Shown here piece after piece: positions 15,960 to 22,906 of a stretch of 64,000 nucleotides of DNA; position 1 is the stretch's first letter, and each line of letters starts with the position of its first letter. The DNA comes from Hymenobacter actinosclerus (lineage in GTDB: Bacteria > Bacteroidota > Bacteroidia > Cytophagales > Hymenobacteraceae), in the NCBI RefSeq assembly GCF_900111515.1, contig NZ_FOHS01000003.1, positions 62,001-126,000 on the forward strand, in the 5' to 3' direction. The position numbers and the translations under genes are program-made. The notes beneath the pieces are model-generated. The model was not told where the DNA came from and made no database searches. It saw nothing but the letters and a program-made list of their open reading frames with translations.

Positions 15960-16105
15960 CAATCTATTTGAGCTGCAAGCTGCAAGCACGTTCAAGCTTG
16001 TGGCTTATATTTTGTGGCTCAGATATTTTGCAGCTGGGCCAGGCTCTTTGATTGGACCACAAGCTTGAACGTACTTGCAGCTTGTGGCTTGTAGCTTGCA
16101 GCTCA
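15960..16105. repeat. Inverted repeat, AGCTGCAAGC type, between convergent genes
   Basis: The arms begin at about 15970 and end at 16103. They match with a 14-base insertion in the right arm and include CGTTCAAGCTTGTGG. The loop holds a 19-base near-copy (16031-16049) of the dinB 3' end (15933-15951), two mismatches apart. The right end GCAGCTCA contributes the stop codon of the dipeptidase gene. Confidence 0.85.
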
Positions 16106-16729
16106 AAAAAGCTCCTCAAACGACAAATCCAGCAGGTCGAACTCGGGCCAGCGGGGGTGGTCGAAGTGCCACCACTCGGCGGGGTAATTCTGGAAACCCT
16201 GCTGGCGCATGGCGGCCAGCAGCAGGCTGCGGTTGAAAAGCACGTGGGCCGGCAAATGGGGGTAGCGGGCGTGGGCGGCGGGCGTCAGCTCGTCGAAGGC
16301 GGTGGGCAGCGGCAGCGGCTGGCCGGTTTCGCGCAGCACCAGGCCCACATCGAGCGAGCAGCCGCGGTTGTGGCGCGAGCCGCGCCAGGGCGGAGCCGCG
16401 AAGTTCTCGTCGCCAATCAGCTCGTAGAATTCGCGCGTTACGTGGTAGGGGCGGTAGGCATCGTACACGCACAGGCCCGCGCCGTAGGGGGCCAGCGCGA
16501 CCTGCACCCGCGCCAGGGCCGCCGCTACCGGCCGCCGGGCCAGGGCCCGGGCGCGGGGGTACAGGGGCCGGCCGGCCAGATTGTTGGGCGTGGCGTAGCG
16601 CAGATCCAGCACCAGGCCGGGCACTTCGGCCGCCAGCTCTACCAGCTGCTGGTCGGGGTCGGCGGCTACTTGCGCCCGGTACTCGTGCACGGAGCAAATC
16701 AGGGGCAGGTGGTAGGGGTTGCGCGACAT
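16103..16729 (-). CDS. D-alanyl-D-alanine dipeptidase (VanX/DdpX type, M15D)
   Basis: A 208-residue zinc dipeptidase that hydrolyses D-Ala-D-Ala. The metal ligands fit the family: His120 and Asp127 in SRHNRGCSLDVGL and His188 in EWWHF, with Glu185 as catalytic base. VYDAYRPY precedes them. No signal peptide is seen, so cytoplasmic salvage of cell-wall dipeptide is more likely than resistance; no vanHA genes are near. It may be cotranscribed with the lipoprotein gene 15 bases upstream. Its stop codon lies in the end of the repeat element. Confidence 0.92.
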   Translation of the reverse strand: MSRNPYHLPLICSVHEYRAQVAADPDQQLVELAAEVPGLVLDLRYATPNNLAGRPLYPRARALARRPVAAALARVQVALAPYGAGLCVYDAYRPYHVTREFYELIGDENFAAPPWRGSRHNRGCSLDVGLVLRETGQPLPLPTAFDELTPAAHARYPHLPAHVLFNRSLLLAAMRQQGFQNYPAEWWHFDHPRWPEFDLLDLSFEELF

Positions 16730-16744
16730 GGCGGAGGGGCCGGT

Positions 16745-17149
16745 TCAGTAGCCGCCGATGCCCAGGCACTTAATGGTGCCTTGGTATTGGTTCTGAGGCC
16801 CTTTTCGGTCGATGTAATAGATGCCGCTTATCACGATTTTCTCCTCCTTCAGAGCACCCAAAACGTCCGGCCCCAACTCCCCTACCAAGGCGCTGAAGTC
16901 CAGGCCGATTTGGTCGGAGCTGTTGGGCCAGTTGCGGCGAATGGCCGCATTATCGGCGTTGTAAACGAAAACGCCGGGCACTTTTACTTTTTTCTGATCG
17001 AAGCCGGCGGGGTTTTGCAGGATATCGGCCATACTGCAAACCAGGAACCCGTCTTCCATTTTCGGCTCCGGCCGGGCTTCACAAGAGAGTAAGACGGAAA
17101 CCAGCAGGCCTGCCAGAAGCAGCCTCGACAGAGCTGAAAGGATGTTCAT
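16745..17149 (-). CDS. Small lipoprotein of unknown function
   Basis: A 134-residue lipoprotein with signal peptide and lipobox (VLLSC, Cys23). The start at 17149 places the basic/hydrophobic signal correctly; the longer frame begins inside the upstream gene. The mature part (KVKVPGVFVYNADNAAIR, EEKIVISGIYYIDRKG) looks like a small beta-barrel, perhaps OB-like, but I recognise no family. It lies between the serine hydrolase and the dipeptidase on the same strand, so an operon on cell-wall metabolism is possible. Confidence 0.72.
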   Translation of the reverse strand: MNILSALSRLLLAGLLVSVLLSCEARPEPKMEDGFLVCSMADILQNPAGFDQKKVKVPGVFVYNADNAAIRRNWPNSSDQIGLDFSALVGELGPDVLGALKEEKIVISGIYYIDRKGPQNQYQGTIKCLGIGGY

Positions 17150-17177
17150 GTGCAGGGCAATATAGCGGGCGGAAAGG

Positions 17178-18380
17178 TTATTTGCGGCGGCGGGTTTCGT
17201 GCTCGTACACCACTTCACCCAAGCGGCGCAGAAACGGGAAACCAACGGAATCGTAGTCGTAGGTGTCGTCGTTGAGCACGCCGTTGGAGTTCACGTAAAC
17301 AACGGCACTAAGCAGGAATTCGACGCCCGTGGTGGGGTTGACAATGTAGGCGTTGTCGAGGAGGAAGCCGTAGGCCAGCCCGATTTTATTGTAGATACGC
17401 ACGCCTTCCGGCAGCGGCCCGGCCGGGCCGCCGGCCAGCAGAAACTTGGCATAATTGTCGGGATACCCGGCCTCGGGGTAGCGCGGAAACCGGCTCTGGC
17501 GGGGCAGCTGGTACAGGCTGTTGAGCACCAGGCAGCGGTCGGCCGAATCGAGGCGCAGGCGCCGGGCCGGCGGCACGGTTTCGGGCAGCAGCACCAGCTG
17601 CAGGCTGCGCTGCAAATCGGCCAGGGTGGCGGCGTTTTTGTCGCTGAAATCGAGCGGGCCGCTGATGCGCTGGCCGCCCTGCAGGTACGCCCTGCCAATG
17701 CGGCGGCCCCGCCGTGGCCCGCGCGGCCAGCGCCCCCCGAAATAGGCCGCCGGCTGCAGGTACAGCGGCCGGCCGAGCGTGGTATCGGTGTACAGGGCCA
17801 GCGGGTTGGTGTGGCGGGCCGTGGAATCCTGGTCGCCGACCGAAAGGCGGTGGCGCAGCACGGTGCGGCGCAGGCCGTGGGCGCGCAGCCCCTGCTGCAG
17901 CCCGGCCGGCCCCACGAACTCATACAGGCGGTTGTAGGCATCATTATCACTCACGAGCAGCATTTTGTGCACGTAGTGGGCCAGGCTGGCGCGGCCGTCG
18001 GCGCTGGTGGTATCGCGCTCCACCGGCGTCTGGCCCCAGCCGGCAGCCCCGATGCGTAGCGGAGCGTCGCTGCGCAGCTCGGGCTGGGTCTGGCGCAGGT
18101 CGTGCAGCTTTTCGAGCGCCAGCAGGGCGGCGGGCAGCTTGATGGCGCTGGCCGGGTAGAAGTACTCGCGCGGCCGCAGCCGGTAGCTGTAGGAGCGCAA
18201 GTGCGGCCGCCCCTGCCGGTCGCGCCGGATTTGGGTGTACAGAATCTGCAGCCGATGCTCACCCGCCTGTTGGGCCACGGCCGCCAGCCCCGGATCGGTG
18301 CGCAGCAGCCGTGGCAGCGGGTTCTGGCCGTGGGCCGCACTGGCGGCAAGCAGCAGCAGGCAGAGAAGCAGGTTGCGCAT
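17178..18380 (-). CDS. Class A beta-lactamase-like serine hydrolase, exported
   Basis: A 400-residue exported protein with signal peptide 1-18 (AAHGQ). The serine-hydrolase motifs are Ser78-x-x-Lys81 (PASAIKLP) and Ser144-Asp-Asn146 (VSDNDAYNRLYEF). The third motif appears as KIG (YNKIGLAYG) in place of KTG. The class A Glu166 loop is not obvious, so peptidase or esterase activity on cell-wall material is as likely as lactam hydrolysis. The start at 18380 (MRNLLLCLL) is preferred over 18443, which begins inside an inverted repeat. Confidence 0.87.
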   Translation of the reverse strand: MRNLLLCLLLLAASAAHGQNPLPRLLRTDPGLAAVAQQAGEHRLQILYTQIRRDRQGRPHLRSYSYRLRPREYFYPASAIKLPAALLALEKLHDLRQTQPELRSDAPLRIGAAGWGQTPVERDTTSADGRASLAHYVHKMLLVSDNDAYNRLYEFVGPAGLQQGLRAHGLRRTVLRHRLSVGDQDSTARHTNPLALYTDTTLGRPLYLQPAAYFGGRWPRGPRRGRRIGRAYLQGGQRISGPLDFSDKNAATLADLQRSLQLVLLPETVPPARRLRLDSADRCLVLNSLYQLPRQSRFPRYPEAGYPDNYAKFLLAGGPAGPLPEGVRIYNKIGLAYGFLLDNAYIVNPTTGVEFLLSAVVYVNSNGVLNDDTYDYDSVGFPFLRRLGEVVYEHETRRRK

Positions 18381-18410
18381 GGGCCAGTTGTCTTTCGGTT
18401 TGCGTGGCTC

Positions 18411-18513
18411 GTTATTCGTTTGTTGACTTTCCAGATTCAGCAAGCGGCCCGCACTACCCGATTATCAGGTACTGCGGGCCGCCTGCTGAATAGCGAACTA
18501 AAGAACGAATAAC
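18411..18513. repeat. Inverted repeat, GTTATTCG type
   Basis: The ends GTTATTCGTT (18411-18420) and AACGAATAAC (18504-18513) pair. A strong inner stem (GCGGCCCGCA at about 18444-18453 with TGCGGGCCGC at about 18473-18482) lies inside. The element sits between the small disordered-protein gene and the serine hydrolase gene. Confidence 0.75.
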
Positions 18514-18520
18514 AAATATG

Positions 18521-18736
18521 TTAGCCTTCCTTGCCGTTGGTCTGGTCACTGTCGCCGTAGCCGCCGCGGATACCCGCGCCGTCGCCCATGTCTTCCTGGG
18601 TGCTTTCGGGAATGGCGGCTTCGGGGTTGGAATCGGCTGTGGCCTGCGAATCGGTTTGCTGGGCGGCCGAGCCGGCGCCGTCGGCTACCATATCAGCGGC
18701 GTTGCCGGGCTGGTCTTTCTTAGCAGAGTCTTTCAT
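18521..18736 (-). CDS. Small hydrophilic, probably disordered protein
   Basis: A 71-residue protein rich in Asp, Gly, Gln, Ala and Ser with no aromatic core except one Tyr. It starts MKDSAKKDQPGNAAD. The composition resembles that of the next gene upstream on the same strand (136 residues), 46 bases away, which supports both as real. No function can be assigned; proteins of this composition often accompany desiccation or osmotic stress. Confidence 0.6.
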   Translation of the reverse strand: MKDSAKKDQPGNAADMVADGAGSAAQQTDSQATADSNPEAAIPESTQEDMGDGAGIRGGYGDSDQTNGKEG

Positions 18737-18782
18737 CGGGTTGGAAAATTAAACGCTGTGGGAGTTGTGGTGGCGACCCGGT

Positions 18783-19193
18783 TTAGGCCGGATTGTTGGC
18801 GTCGCCCATTTTGCCGCCGTCGTTGGCCGAGCTGGGGGCCGAGCGGGCATTGGAGTACTCGGTGTTGTAGGCGGTAGTGTTCTTGGTCTGGTCGGCGTTT
18901 TCGTTGTCCGAGCCGCCACCGTCGTTTTTCTGGTCGGCGCCGGGCTGGCCGCCGCGGTTGCTGCTGCCCTGGGCGCTTTGGGCGCCGCCGTCGTGGCTAC
19001 CGCCGCGGTTGCCCCCGTGGGTGCCCTCCGAGTCGGGCGAGGACGTAAGCGACTTGCCGCCCTGCTGCTGTACGCTGGTGCCCCCCACGTTTTCGGGGCG
19101 CGGGGCGTTGTTGCCGGTGTTGGCCACCTGCTGCTGGGTGCGGTTGTGTTCGTTCTGGAGGTCTTCGTTGGAATTATTCTGGTCAGTTGCCAT
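18783..19193 (-). CDS. Small hydrophilic, probably disordered protein
   Basis: A 136-residue protein almost entirely of Asn, Gly, Gln, Ser, Asp and Lys (for example ENVGGTSVQQQGGKSL, GSHDGGAQSAQGSSN), beginning MATDQNNSNEDLQNEHN. The start at 19193 is chosen because the longer frame adds a hydrophobic stretch with no cleavage site. It is likely a partner or paralogue of the 71-residue protein downstream. I recognise no domain. Confidence 0.65.
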   Translation of the reverse strand: MATDQNNSNEDLQNEHNRTQQQVANTGNNAPRPENVGGTSVQQQGGKSLTSSPDSEGTHGGNRGGSHDGGAQSAQGSSNRGGQPGADQKNDGGGSDNENADQTKNTTAYNTEYSNARSAPSSANDGGKMGDANNPA

Positions 19194-19370
19194 GGATATG
19201 GGATAAAATGAGGAAATGAGAATAAGTGCGCCGACGGCCGACCGGATGCCGGTCAACCAGTTGGCGCCTGAAGGCTATACGGGCCGCGCGGCGGCGGCGT
19301 TGGCGGCGGCAGCTTGAAAAATCCGGGCTTTTTCTCAACTTGACGACCACTTTCAGCCCCGCTATCCGTT

Positions 19371-20204
19371 ATGTCCGGCTTTCCTACCGCTCCTGATTCG
19401 TTTCAGCAAAAAACCACCGCCGAGCTGCAGTACCTCATCGAAAACCCGGGTTTCTACGATGCGGGCGTGGTGGCCCGCGCCCGCCAGGAGCTAAGGCAGC
19501 GTGGCGCGCTGGTGCCCGCCGCGCCCGCCTTTCCCGAAATTGCAACTCCGCCGGCTCCCACCGAATACGATGCCGCGCCGGCCGGCCGCGGAAGCAGATG
19601 GCTGCTGGCCGGGCTGGCGCTGGCAGTTGGCCTGGCCCTGGTCTGGTGGATAATGCGCCCCCAGGCCGTTAAACCCGCTATGGCCCCGCCCCGGCCCATT
19701 GTGCTCGAAGCCACCGTGGTGCGGCCGCTGCCCTCGTTCGAGTCCGAAGCCGCCGTGCAGGTAGCCCGCACCCGCAGCCTGCTGCCCGCCGCCGACCGCG
19801 CCGATACCACTGCCGCCGGCCGCTACGCCCGCATGGCCCGCCGCTACTGGCTGGCCGAAAATACGGCCGCCCACCTCACCGCCCAGGCCAGCACCGACTC
19901 CGTTACGGACGTATTCCCGGGGCAGGCCGGCATCGGGCTGGAGCGCATCGATTGGTTTATGGCAGCCAAGGGTTACAACCAGCACCTCACGCCCACCATG
20001 GAGGCCCGCCTTACGCTGATGCAGCAGGGCCTCACGCTGCGCCGCATTGCCCTCTCAAACTTTAAAACCCGCTACGAAATGTACGGCGAGCTGTTTACCG
20101 ACCGCGACCAGAAACGGGCCGATGCCGAGGCCTCGGATATTGCCGGGCAGTTGCTGGGCCACTCCAGCAAGCAGGTAATGCAGGGCAATATTTCCGACCT
20201 CTAG
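19371..20204 (+). CDS. Single-pass membrane protein with N-terminal 31-residue module
   Basis: A 277-residue protein. Residues 15-45 form a helical module (TAELQYLIENPGFYD ... ELRQRG) that also occurs in the rhomboid gene just downstream and in the protein at 60216. A Pro/Ala linker follows, then one transmembrane helix at 77-94, then a predicted periplasmic helical domain with SSKQVMQGNISDL at the end. I do not recognise a family for the C-terminal part. The two adjacent genes sharing the module suggest a functional link. Confidence 0.75.
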   Translation: MSGFPTAPDSFQQKTTAELQYLIENPGFYDAGVVARARQELRQRGALVPAAPAFPEIATPPAPTEYDAAPAGRGSRWLLAGLALAVGLALVWWIMRPQAVKPAMAPPRPIVLEATVVRPLPSFESEAAVQVARTRSLLPAADRADTTAAGRYARMARRYWLAENTAAHLTAQASTDSVTDVFPGQAGIGLERIDWFMAAKGYNQHLTPTMEARLTLMQQGLTLRRIALSNFKTRYEMYGELFTDRDQKRADAEASDIAGQLLGHSSKQVMQGNISDL

Positions 20205-20319
20205 GCTTACCCCCTACCGCTAAAGCCGCAACTCTGGCAGGCGCCGGGGGCTGGCAGGGTTTGTGAAGCCGGCCGCAGGAATGCGCCTTCAGCGGCGCGC
20301 TGCTTTTCCCGTGTCGCTC

Positions 20320-21189
20320 ATGCCCGATTCTGCCGTTCCCGACCCTGCCCTGCTCCCCCCCGACCCGACCGACCCGCTGGTGGGCTACACCGAGGCCGAG
20401 CTGCTGTACCTGGCCCGCCACGCGGCCGAGTACCCGCCGGCAGTGGGCCAGGCCGCCGGCCGCGAGCTGCAGCGGCGCGGCCTCGTGCCCGACCTGACCG
20501 CGCCGCCGCGCCGGCCGGCCCCACCAGCCGGACCGGCCGAAAAGGGGGGGCTGGCAGCCACGCTACGGGGCATTTTCGGGTTCCGGCCGGGCTACCGCAC
20601 CACCCCGGCGCTGTTCTGGCTGAACCTGGGGGCCTACCTGCTGCTGGGGCTGGCCGGCGCCAACCTGCTGCAGCCCGCCGGCGCCGACCTCATCCGCTGG
20701 GGCTCCAACTATTCGGCCCTTACGCTGCCCGGGCAGCCCTGGCGGCTGCTGACGAGCGTATTCCTGCACGGCGGCTTCGGGCATTTGCTGCTCAATATGC
20801 TCACGCTCGTTTTTCTGGGGCTGCTGGCCGAGCGCATGGTGGGCAGCAAACGCCTGCTGGGCGTGTACCTGCTGAGCGGAGTGGCCGGCAGCCTGGCCAG
20901 CCTGTGGTGGCACAGCCAGGGCGTGAACTCGGTGGGGGCTTCGGGAGCCATTTTCGGGCTCTACGGGCTGCTGCTGGCCACCCTAGCCCGCCGGCCGGCC
21001 TCGCTCAACCGCTCCGAGCGGGCGGCGCTGGGCGTGTTCGTGCTCTACTTTATGGTGAGCAGCCTGGTAGGCGGCCTCGAATCCCACACCACCGACAATG
21101 CCGCCCACGTGGGCGGGCTGCTGGCCGGCGCCGCCTTGGGCGCCGTGCTGCCGGCTCCGGCCGCTGGGGCAAACAACCCGCAAACCTGA
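20320..21189 (+). CDS. Rhomboid-family intramembrane serine protease
   Basis: A 289-residue protein. Residues 24-54 carry the same 31-residue module as the neighbouring gene, followed by a Pro-rich linker and a six-helix rhomboid domain (about 100-280). The catalytic serine is Ser208 in GASGAIFGL and the catalytic histidine is His263 in AAHVGGLLAG. HGGFGHLLLNM supplies the oxyanion-hole residues. The start at 20320 (MPDSAVPD) is preferred because earlier ATGs add a basic tail. It follows the previous gene by 115 bases. Confidence 0.92.
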   Translation: MPDSAVPDPALLPPDPTDPLVGYTEAELLYLARHAAEYPPAVGQAAGRELQRRGLVPDLTAPPRRPAPPAGPAEKGGLAATLRGIFGFRPGYRTTPALFWLNLGAYLLLGLAGANLLQPAGADLIRWGSNYSALTLPGQPWRLLTSVFLHGGFGHLLLNMLTLVFLGLLAERMVGSKRLLGVYLLSGVAGSLASLWWHSQGVNSVGASGAIFGLYGLLLATLARRPASLNRSERAALGVFVLYFMVSSLVGGLESHTTDNAAHVGGLLAGAALGAVLPAPAAGANNPQT

Positions 21190-21225
21190 CGCGTTGTAGC
21201 TACGGCGCCTCTTCGGTTTAGCAGC

Positions 21226-21233
21226 TACCTTGT
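21226..21233 (+). promoter_or_regulatory. Possible -7 element (TACCTTGT)
   Basis: TACCTTGT is close to TAnnTTTG and lies 107 bases before the lipase start at 21341, giving a leader of about 100 bases. Confidence 0.3.
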
Positions 21234-21340
21234 AAATTAGGTGTGCTGAAGTCCTTTTCGGGCAGTGATTGAGCGTTCAACCTTCAACAGCAGCGCAAGC
21301 ACCGACGCCCGGCCGCTAACAACCGGCAACTGATTTTTCA

Positions 21341-22630
21341 ATGAGCGAAGCTTCCGAGCCAATTCCTGAATCCGACGAGCACTTCGACTCCGAAGATGCC
21401 ACTCCTGCGCCCCGGCGCCCGCGCTGGCGCCGGGTGGCTGCCGCCGTGGGCCGCGCCGCTCGTGCCCCCTTCGACGGGGCCGGCGCCCTCTACCGCATCG
21501 GCCAGGACAACCTGCACTTTACGCTGCCCGTGCTCAACGGGGCCTTCGGCGACCAGCTGGCCGCCCGCCACGACCGGCGCGCCATCCAGCTCAGCTTCCG
21601 CCGCTACGCCGCCGATGTGGCCGTGGCCGACCTCGACCTGCAGCCGGCACCCGGCGGCCGGCCGCGCACCACGGTGGTGTTTCTGCACGGGCTGATGGGC
21701 GACGAAGTTATCTGGCAGACCGGCCACGGCCCCGACGACCTGCGCTTCGGCCCGCGCCTGCAGCAGGATTTGCCCGACCTCTGTTGCCTGTACGTGCGCT
21801 ACAACTCGGGCCTGCACATTTCTGAAAACGGCCGCCGCCTCCACGAGCTGCTCACGGAGCTGGTGGCCACTTACCCCGCAGCCGTGGGCGAACTGGTGCT
21901 GGTGGGCCACAGCATGGGCGGCCTGCTCATCCGCTCGGCCGGGTATTACGGGTCAGTTAAAAGTGAAATATTGGAAGTTGAGAAGGATGGGAATGGGCCT
22001 GCTGGGCAGGCTGCTGACGCGGCTCCCGAAACAGCTGGCCCCGCTGGCCCCGCGGCGGCTCTGGCCGAAGCTGATGGCCTGACCTCCTCCGAAAGTCAGC
22101 CAACGAAAAACGAACAGCGAACAGCGAATTACGCCCCCTGGCTGGAGCGGCTGCGCGACGTGTTTCTGCTGGGCGTACCCAACGACGGCTCGTTTCTGGA
22201 GCAGAACAGCCACCTGACCAGCCTGGTACTGCGCAAAATCAACCTCTGGCCCACCCGCGCCATCAGCGGCCTGCTCGACCAGCGCAGCAATGGCATCAAG
22301 GATTTGCGCCACGCCCTGCTCGTGGAGCAGGACTGGCAGAGCCCCCACGCCGACGACCTGTTTCCGCCCCGCACGGTGGTACCGCTGCTGCCGAAGGTGC
22401 GCTACCACGTGCTGGTGGGCTCGTTGCTGAAATCGGCCAGCTCGGCCCTGCACGACTACTTCGGCGACGGACTGGTGGGGGCCGGCAGCGCCGCCGGCCG
22501 CATTTTCCAGGACCCCGCCGCCCCGCCCGGCCGCCTCATCAGCACCCGCATTTATCCGCAGCTGCATCACGGCACGCTGCTCAGCAACCCCGAGGTATAC
22601 CAGTATCTGCGGGAGCGAATTGGCGCGTGA
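21341..22630 (+). CDS. Alpha/beta-hydrolase lipase/esterase with an internal low-complexity insertion
   Basis: A 429-residue protein with VVFLHGLMGDE (oxyanion region) and nucleophile Ser191 in GHSMGG. Directly after the nucleophile helix, residues about 205-264 form an Ala/Gly/Glu-rich stretch that does not look like part of the fold. Its DNA begins with AT-rich GTTAAAAGTGAAATATTGG and ends with AACGAACAGCGAACAGCGAA, both resembling the intergenic repeat words of this genome, and the reading frame is preserved. Catalysis resumes with DVFLLGVPNDGS. The C-terminus has LHHGTLLSNPEVY with a candidate catalytic His. The substrate is unknown. Confidence 0.85.
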   Translation: MSEASEPIPESDEHFDSEDATPAPRRPRWRRVAAAVGRAARAPFDGAGALYRIGQDNLHFTLPVLNGAFGDQLAARHDRRAIQLSFRRYAADVAVADLDLQPAPGGRPRTTVVFLHGLMGDEVIWQTGHGPDDLRFGPRLQQDLPDLCCLYVRYNSGLHISENGRRLHELLTELVATYPAAVGELVLVGHSMGGLLIRSAGYYGSVKSEILEVEKDGNGPAGQAADAAPETAGPAGPAAALAEADGLTSSESQPTKNEQRTANYAPWLERLRDVFLLGVPNDGSFLEQNSHLTSLVLRKINLWPTRAISGLLDQRSNGIKDLRHALLVEQDWQSPHADDLFPPRTVVPLLPKVRYHVLVGSLLKSASSALHDYFGDGLVGAGSAAGRIFQDPAAPPGRLISTRIYPQLHHGTLLSNPEVYQYLRERIGA

Positions 22631-22906
22631 GGAGTGAGGAGTGAGTGGACCGGCGGCTTGGCGGACGGTTTCTTGCGGGCGCTTCATGCCCGAATTTTGT
22701 ATTGAAATCAGCTGCCATTAAGTAGCAAGCGAACAGGAATTCAGGCGCTCTTTTTAATGATTCCGATAAGGAGTTAGACCCAACCGCGGCCGGGCCCCGG
22801 AAGGCAGAATCAGGCGGGCATTATTACAGACAGTCAGGCGTTTGAGCCCCACGGCCGGTCGGGGCAGCTTGTCCTGGCAGTGCCGTTTCGTCCTCTGTCT
22901 GCCTGT

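Noticed and set aside
13585-16105. Insertion sequences flanked by the inverted repeats
   Set aside because: The DNA between repeat arms contains no transposase and is only loop-sized. The genes between different repeats are ordinary housekeeping genes.
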